Source: an uncultured Rikenellaceae bacterium
GTDB lineage: Bacteria; Bacteroidota; Bacteroidia; Bacteroidales; Rikenellaceae
Direction of reading: 5' to 3'
NCBI GenBank assembly: GCA_946486375.1
Contig: CAMLTW010000001.1
Location: 483,609 to 547,608, forward strand
Length of the DNA: 64,000 nucleotides
A model generated the notes under the pieces. It did no database searches. It was not told where the DNA came from and was given only the letters and a program-made list of their open reading frames with translations. Position 1 is the stretch's first letter, and the number at the start of each line of letters is the position of its first letter. The translations under genes and the position numbers were made by a program. Below are positions 58,663 through 64,000 of this stretch, piece after piece.

Positions 58663-60624
58663 TTAGTTGTAACCATAATAATTTTTGTATTCCCCGTTGC
58701 TCATCTGGATGACGCTGTTGGGAATGGGAAGGATGTAGCGTACGGGAGGCAGGTTGTTCGGATCCAGCGATTCGTAATTGGAATCTTCCCCGTCGCGGAC
58801 GTATCCCCGGAAAGAGTACAGCACGTTGTTGTTCGGGAATTCGCTGTTCTCGTTCCCCCAGTTGTAGAAATCGACCGTTTTATCATAGCCTGAAGCCGCC
58901 CCCGGATTGTATGCGCTTTCATACAGGTTATAAAAATCAATGATCTGCAGCTTGGTGTTCGGATAAACGTCGATGTCTCCCGGATTGTCGACCAGACGGT
59001 AGAACATGGCGAACGGAAGCTCCATGTAGTCTTCGTAACCGTCGAGGTAGTTGCCGTTGGCGATATTTCCCACGATCAGATATTGCATGAAACTGTCGTA
59101 CACCACTTTGGAATAGAGGTTCCAGCGCACGAGGTCTTTCCAGCGCATCGTTTCCCCGCCGAACTCCCATTTCCGTTCGTCGACGATCGCCCGGAAGAAA
59201 TCCTCCTGCGAGCCGGTTACCGAGGAGAGGTACCCTTCGACTTTTTCGGCCCAGTCTTCGGGAGCGAACGCCCGCTGCCGCACTTGTCGCAGGGCATCGA
59301 CGGCCTTGGTTCCGTTCGGGCCGGAAACGCCGTTTTCCAGTTCGTTGACGGCTTCCGCATACATCAGCAGCACGTCCGCATAGCGCATGTAGGGAAAATT
59401 GATCCCCGTGCTTCCCGAACTGGCGGTGCCCATCGCCTGCGATTCGCTCGTCCAGAATTTCGACCATTTATTGGTATGAGTGCTGTAATCGGCTCGCACC
59501 GTCGGAACGCCTTCCGCCGTATAATACCACATGCCCACCGTATAATCGAGGCGCAGGTCTTTCCGATCGAAAGAATACCGGTAGAACGCGTTCAGTCTGA
59601 TTCCCCCGTTGCTGGCTCCCCAGACGTTGTCGCCCGTGGTCACGCCGTTGGCGGTCGATCCCGAAGGGCCGTGGGAGTAGCCGATGTTTCCGCTCTGGTT
59701 CTTGACGAAAGGAATTTCGAAAATCGGGTCGTCGTTGTTGTTGACGATGTAGTTGCACTCGTCGATGAATACCTGCCGGAAGGATTTCCGCAGGGAGTGG
59801 GTGCCCGACAAGATGACCGAATCGGCATACATCCGGGCGATTTCGTAATAATCCCGATAATCGCTCTGGCGTTGCATCGTGCCCACGTTGAGCGGATTGC
59901 TCTTATCGGGATAAAGCGCATAACCGCCGCGCGTGAGCGCCATCCGTGCGATCATCGCATAGCAGAATTCGCGCGAAACACGCTCGACCCCGTCCGTCAG
60001 TTTGTTGGAATACTGCATCTTCGGGGCTATTTTCCGCAGGTCTTCGATCAGGAAGGAAAGCACTTCGTTCCGATCCGCGATGGGCATGACCAGCTTTTCC
60101 CGTTCGTAGGTCGGCAGCGTCGTGAACGGCACGTCTCCGAAATGGACGATCAGATCGTGGTAGAACATGGCCCGGAGCACCTTGGCTTCGCCCATCTGTT
60201 GGGTAAGGGTCGCGTCGTTCTCGTTGTAAAGGGTGCTGGTTTCCAGGCCGTGAATGAAAACGTTGGCCCGTTCGATCCCCTGGTAAACGGTCGTCCAAAG
60301 ACTGGATACGGACGAACCGTTGGCCGTTCCGTCGAAGCACTTGTAGTCTCTTCCGTTCACGTTCCGGATGGCGCTGCTGTTGGCCGTGAATTCGACGTCG
60401 CTGTTGAGCGCGAATTCCGAAAGATAAGCGTTGCCGTAGGCGTTGTTCGACATCAGCGAGGCGTAAACTGAGGTCAGCACCCGGTTGATCTCCTCGTAGG
60501 AGGAAAAGACGTATTCCCCCTCGTATTTCGATTCCGAATTCACCTTCAGGTAATCGTTGCAGGAGGCGAATCCGAGCAGGAGGAATCCGAGCGTTATGAT
60601 TTGTTTTTTCATCTTGGTTCTCAT
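58663..60624 (-). CDS. SusD/RagB family nutrient-binding lipoprotein
   Basis: This 653-residue glycan-binding lipoprotein has a signal peptide ending LLLGFASC, with Cys22 lipidated (counting from 60624; ATG 60612 is an alternative). Family features include 'YVFSSYEEINRVLTSVYASL', 'VLRAMFYHDLIVHFGDVPFT' and 'WEFGGETMRWKDLVRWNLYS'. It is longer than the SusD at the other end of the window (474 residues), as in RagB-like members that bind larger ligands. It lies 11 bases after its susC. Confidence 0.95.
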   Translation of the reverse strand: MRTKMKKQIITLGFLLLGFASCNDYLKVNSESKYEGEYVFSSYEEINRVLTSVYASLMSNNAYGNAYLSEFALNSDVEFTANSSAIRNVNGRDYKCFDGTANGSSVSSLWTTVYQGIERANVFIHGLETSTLYNENDATLTQQMGEAKVLRAMFYHDLIVHFGDVPFTTLPTYEREKLVMPIADRNEVLSFLIEDLRKIAPKMQYSNKLTDGVERVSREFCYAMIARMALTRGGYALYPDKSNPLNVGTMQRQSDYRDYYEIARMYADSVILSGTHSLRKSFRQVFIDECNYIVNNNDDPIFEIPFVKNQSGNIGYSHGPSGSTANGVTTGDNVWGASNGGIRLNAFYRYSFDRKDLRLDYTVGMWYYTAEGVPTVRADYSTHTNKWSKFWTSESQAMGTASSGSTGINFPYMRYADVLLMYAEAVNELENGVSGPNGTKAVDALRQVRQRAFAPEDWAEKVEGYLSSVTGSQEDFFRAIVDERKWEFGGETMRWKDLVRWNLYSKVVYDSFMQYLIVGNIANGNYLDGYEDYMELPFAMFYRLVDNPGDIDVYPNTKLQIIDFYNLYESAYNPGAASGYDKTVDFYNWGNENSEFPNNNVLYSFRGYVRDGEDSNYESLDPNNLPPVRYILPIPNSVIQMSNGEYKNYYGYN

Positions 60625-60635
60625 TTAATGAGGAT

Positions 60636-63600
60636 TTAGAAAGTGATGTTTACCCCGAATACGTATCGGCGGCTTCGCGGATAACGGTTGTAGTCCACTC
60701 CCGGAGTCAGCCCGGACTGGACGTCCACTTCGGGATCGTACCCGGTGTATTTCGTCCAGATCCAGAGGTTGTAGCCGCTGAAATAGAGCCGCAGGCGATC
60801 CATCCCGATCTTGCGCGAAATTTTCGCAGGCAGGGTATAGCCCACCGTAATGTCCTGCAGACGCAGGAAGGAGCCGTCTTCGATGAAGTAGGAATGAGTC
60901 ACTTTCTTGCCGATGTCGACCGGGTTGAAGATCACGGCGTTGGAATTCATTTCCACGTACTGATCCTTGTACCGTACGTCGTTCAGCATCCGGTCGCCGG
61001 CATCGTTCGCATAACGCCAGCGCCTGTCTTCGTTGAATTCGGGCAGGACGTTGTAATAGTTGTTCGAATTGTTTTCGAACGAAGAGAGGGTATACCGCGT
61101 CGCGTTGTTGACATCGAACCCGTACATGTAGGTGAAATTGGCCGAGAAGTCGAGGTTTTTCCAGGAACCCGACAGCCCGAAACCGCCGCTGAATTTGGGG
61201 TTGGTGTTCCCGATCACCACCTTGTCGTTGTCGTTTACGATGTTCACATCCGCTTCTCCGTCCACCCCGTCGACGAAGTTTTTGAACTTGGGCCTCCCCG
61301 GAGCGGTGCCGAACAAAGCGTTGCAGTTGACGGTACCTTCCTTGGCGTCGTACCCGTAGTTGGTGTTCATGGTGAATTCGTCGAAGCCGTAAATGCCGTC
61401 GTAAACATAACCGTAAATCAAACCGAGCTGGTCGCCCACCCGCAGGCAGTAGTCGTAGTCGGAGGATTTCCAGCGGCTCGAAGTGGCCCAGATCACGTCT
61501 TCGGTGCCGTTCAGCTTGTCGATCCGGGTTTTATTGGCTCCGAAGGTCAGGTTGCCGCTAAGGTAGAAATCCGGTTTCTGGACGATAACGCCGTTCACGG
61601 TCAGTTCGAAACCGCGGTTGGTCACCTGACCGATGTTCTGCATCTGCTGCGTATATCCCGTAACGGTGGGAATGTTGCTCTGGTAGAGCAGGTCGGTGGT
61701 GGTGTTCCAGTAGACTTCCGGCGTGATGGTCAGCCGGTCGTCGAACATGCCGATATCGAACGCCAGGTTGCGGGTAAGAGTGGTTTCCCATTTGATTTTC
61801 GTGTTGGGGAACGTGTTTCCGCCCGCATTCGCGTAGTATTCGTAGCCGTATTGTTTGGATTCTCCCCAGCCGGGGCCTCCCGTCGAGCTGACCGAATACT
61901 GGTATCGCCACATGTCGTCGGTGATGTTGTTGTTACCGGCCATTCCGATCGCCACGCGGAGTTTCAGCATGGAGAAAAGCCGCTGGTTCTGCATGAAGTT
62001 TTCCCGTGAGATCACCCAGCCGCCGGAAACGGCGGGGAAATAGCCCCATTGATGGCCGGGAGCGAACTTGGTGGAACCGTCCGCCCGGAAGGTAGCCGAG
62101 AGCAGGTACCGGTGATCGTAGTTGTAGCTGACCTGCCCGAAGAAGGAAGCCGTCCGGGTCGGCGAACTGATGCTCGAAGTCGACCGGTAGGCCTCTCCCA
62201 ACTGCATATTCTGAAGCGCCGTGTTGGGTGCGATTTTCTGCGGGAAATAACGAGAGCCTTGCATCATCTGCCGGGTGACGGAATGTTGGATTTCCTGTCC
62301 GACCAGAAAACTGAAATTGTGTTCGTTCGTGCTGAATGCGTAATTCAGCGTGTTCGTCCAAAGATACTTGGTCCGCCTTTTGTTGGTGATTTCGGCTACG
62401 GGAAGATTGTTGTTGTTCCTTCCCTGCGAGGTGATGTATCCGTAGAAGCGGTTGTTGTCCGAGAATTGCAGCGCGAGGCTTCCTTCCGACTTGAAGTACA
62501 AGCCTTTGGTGATGTTCCACTCGACGGAAGCCTGATTGGTGAACTCGTAGATGTTTTCGCGTTTGTAATTCTGGTCGATATCCCCTTTGGGATTGGTGTA
62601 CTGGAAGTATTTTTCCTCTTCCGGGTCGATGTCTTCCGGGGCCCAGTTCGAAAATTCCCGCAGACCGTTGGTGGGGCGGTAACGAAGCACGTCGACGATC
62701 CCGCCGCTGCCCACGGCATCGGCTCCCGCGCCTTTGTTCTGCCGGTAACTCAGGCGCGGATTGAAGTAAATCTTCACCTTCGGCGAGACGTTGGCCATGA
62801 TCTTGATGTTGGCATTGGTACGCATGACGCCCGATCCCACCAGCACGCCCCGCTCGTCGTTGTGGGTGATGCTCGTGTTGAATCGCAGTTTTTCCGAACC
62901 GCCCCCGACCGTCAGGTTGTACATGTAGCTCATGGCATTGTTCCCCAGGATTTCGTCCTGCCAGTCGTTGCCTTTTCCGTACCGTTTATAGAGCGGAAAG
63001 TCGGCCGGATTCCCGAAGTTTCCGCGGAATTTCTGCCGACTGCTGTTGCTGCCGACCACTGCGTCGTATTGGACTTTGACGAATTCGTAGGGATTCATCA
63101 CGTCGATCTTGCGGGCCAGCGTTCCGATCGAGGTGGTATGGTTGAATTCCACCTTGATCTTGCCTGCCTTGGCCGCTTTCGTCGTGACGATGACCACGCC
63201 GTTCCCGCCCCGTGCTCCGTAGATGGCGGTCAGCGAGGCGTCTTTCAGAATGTCGATGGACTGGATATCGGTCGGCGGAATGTCGTTGATGTTGTCCGCC
63301 GGAAAACCGTCGACGATGAAGAGCGGATCGTTGCTCTGGGTGACGGAGGTACCCCCCCTGATCCGAATGTTGATTTCCGACCCGGGTGCGCCGTCGACCG
63401 ACGTTACCTGCACGCCGGCCACTTTCCCGACCAGCGCTTCGGCTGCCGATGCCACCGGTATTTGCGCAAGCCTGGCTCCCGATACGGAACCGACGGCACC
63501 CGTCAGGTCGGCCCTGATCCGGTTGCCGTAACCGATCACCACGACGTCTTCGATCTGCTGAGCGTCTTCCTGAAGTACGACGTCGATCACCGTTCGGGTT

Positions 63601-63884
63601 CCGACCGTTTCCGAAGCGGTGACGTAGCCGACGAAGGAAAACTCCAGTTGCGTGCTGTTGCCGGGTATCCGGATCGAATACTTGCCGTCGGCTCCGGTCG
63701 TGGTGCCGGTCGAGGTGCCCGGTATGGCGACCGTCGCGCCGACGATCGGCCCCGAAGCGTCCGATACTGTACCTGTCACGGTACGGTTCTGCGCACGCAG
63801 GGAACCGCCGGCAAACAGCATCAGGAATGCCAGCCCTGCGGCGAACCGTTGCAGGTACCTCTTTTCAGAGTGTAGTTTTTTCAT
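60636..63884 (-). CDS. SusC/RagA family TonB-linked outer-membrane transporter
   Basis: This 1082-residue TonB-dependent channel is partner to the SusD encoded just downstream. A signal peptide ends near 'GGSLRAQ', followed by the carboxypeptidase-regulatory-like 'VTGTVSDASGPIVGATVAIP' and a TonB-box-like 'QQIEDVVVIGYGNRIRADL'. The plug has 'VTSVDGAPGSEINIRIRGG' and 'IDILKDASLTAIYGARGGNG', and the barrel ends in RYVFGVNITF. The terminal region up to the window end (63885-64000) should hold its promoter, but no exact TAnnTTTG was seen there. The rest of this locus, including any hydrolases or regulator, would lie beyond the window. Confidence 0.96.
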   Translation of the reverse strand: MKKLHSEKRYLQRFAAGLAFLMLFAGGSLRAQNRTVTGTVSDASGPIVGATVAIPGTSTGTTTGADGKYSIRIPGNSTQLEFSFVGYVTASETVGTRTVIDVVLQEDAQQIEDVVVIGYGNRIRADLTGAVGSVSGARLAQIPVASAAEALVGKVAGVQVTSVDGAPGSEINIRIRGGTSVTQSNDPLFIVDGFPADNINDIPPTDIQSIDILKDASLTAIYGARGGNGVVIVTTKAAKAGKIKVEFNHTTSIGTLARKIDVMNPYEFVKVQYDAVVGSNSSRQKFRGNFGNPADFPLYKRYGKGNDWQDEILGNNAMSYMYNLTVGGGSEKLRFNTSITHNDERGVLVGSGVMRTNANIKIMANVSPKVKIYFNPRLSYRQNKGAGADAVGSGGIVDVLRYRPTNGLREFSNWAPEDIDPEEEKYFQYTNPKGDIDQNYKRENIYEFTNQASVEWNITKGLYFKSEGSLALQFSDNNRFYGYITSQGRNNNNLPVAEITNKRRTKYLWTNTLNYAFSTNEHNFSFLVGQEIQHSVTRQMMQGSRYFPQKIAPNTALQNMQLGEAYRSTSSISSPTRTASFFGQVSYNYDHRYLLSATFRADGSTKFAPGHQWGYFPAVSGGWVISRENFMQNQRLFSMLKLRVAIGMAGNNNITDDMWRYQYSVSSTGGPGWGESKQYGYEYYANAGGNTFPNTKIKWETTLTRNLAFDIGMFDDRLTITPEVYWNTTTDLLYQSNIPTVTGYTQQMQNIGQVTNRGFELTVNGVIVQKPDFYLSGNLTFGANKTRIDKLNGTEDVIWATSSRWKSSDYDYCLRVGDQLGLIYGYVYDGIYGFDEFTMNTNYGYDAKEGTVNCNALFGTAPGRPKFKNFVDGVDGEADVNIVNDNDKVVIGNTNPKFSGGFGLSGSWKNLDFSANFTYMYGFDVNNATRYTLSSFENNSNNYYNVLPEFNEDRRWRYANDAGDRMLNDVRYKDQYVEMNSNAVIFNPVDIGKKVTHSYFIEDGSFLRLQDITVGYTLPAKISRKIGMDRLRLYFSGYNLWIWTKYTGYDPEVDVQSGLTPGVDYNRYPRSRRYVFGVNITF

Positions 63885-64000
63885 AATAAAAGGGTTAGTG
63901 GATTATGGTTAAATATGGTGGGTCTGTGAAAAAAGGTTTCCTCAAAAAAAGAACGGAAGGATCGAACCGGTTCCTTCAGGCTATTTATAGGTTCGAATAA

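Noticed and set aside
62049..63875. A 608-codon plus-strand open frame opposite the second susC
   Set aside because: It is an antisense shadow of a gene with unmistakable SusC motifs along its whole length.
63964..63973. GAACCGGTTC palindrome upstream of the second susC as an operator
   Set aside because: A 10-bp palindrome is short enough to occur by chance, and no promoter element lies near it to give it a role.
1..64000. CRISPR array or tRNA genes
   Set aside because: No regularly spaced repeat series and no cloverleaf-like sequence with a T-arm and CCA-type acceptor were found in the intergenic regions examined.

Overview
The window looks like chromosome of a GC-rich Bacteroidales bacterium, most likely an Alistipes-like member of Rikenellaceae. 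That placement is an inference from two SusC/SusD systems, promoters with the Bacteroidetes -7 element TAnnTTTG, a PPi-type phosphofructokinase, a monomeric [FeFe]-hydrogenase and many Bacteroidales-restricted families (DUF4251, DUF4294, BF3164-like, SusD). No rRNA, tRNA, CRISPR array, prophage or intact insertion sequence was seen.

Layout. 1-4.7 kb: a SusD/SusC pair on the minus strand, the first of two glycan-uptake loci; its downstream part lies outside the window. 5.2-9.0 kb: a family 2 glycosyltransferase, an O-antigen ligase-like protein and a FetA/FetB-type ABC exporter. 9.0-10.7 kb: trpB2, preceded by a promoter, a 25-codon leader ORF and a strong terminator that together look like a transcription attenuator. 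10.8-17.0 kb: a split chromate-transporter pair, malate dehydrogenase, a YeiH-type exporter, an HxlR regulator divergent from a DJ-1/PfpI protein, and a GNAT-nitrilase fusion. 17.1-24.2 kb: a GH3 glycosidase, a CorC/HlyC membrane protein, DUF4251, a BF3164-like lipoprotein and dihydroorotase. 24.2-32.7 kb: a His-rich small protein with a TonB receptor, then ettA, a nucleotidyltransferase-HEPN protein, hisS, a ThiF-like E1 enzyme and an MBL hydrolase.

32.7-38.7 kb is an L-arabinose operon (araA, sodium symporter, araD, araB) bounded by terminators. 39-42 kb holds dnaG and a DUF4294 gene. 42.1-48.5 kb is a hydrogenase cluster. It encodes a PAS-containing sensory [FeFe]-hydrogenase homologue, a SpoIIE-like protein with its catalytic aspartates replaced, a 2Fe-2S thioredoxin-like protein and a monomeric [FeFe]-hydrogenase. 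A flavodiiron protein and a hot-dog thioesterase follow. 48.5-51 kb carries class II FBP aldolase and PPi-type phosphofructokinase.

51.1-54.7 kb is a disturbed accessory patch: a GNAT protein fused to a two-helix membrane domain, a 188-bp diverged repeat carrying the start of a membrane-protein gene (one truncated copy, one longer copy), an RNase HI remnant and a small two-helix membrane protein. 54.8-56.1 kb encodes the GTPase Der, followed by an MFS transporter remnant. 56.5-63.9 kb is the second glycan locus: SusC, SusD and a large beta-helix-type surface lipoprotein.

The strongest candidates for new biology are the trpB2 attenuator, the hydrogenase sensor/pseudophosphatase operon, the 20-bp palindrome embedded in the HxlR/DJ-1 divergent promoter, and the rearranged 51-54.7 kb patch. 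All pairing, repeat and motif statements were made by eye.
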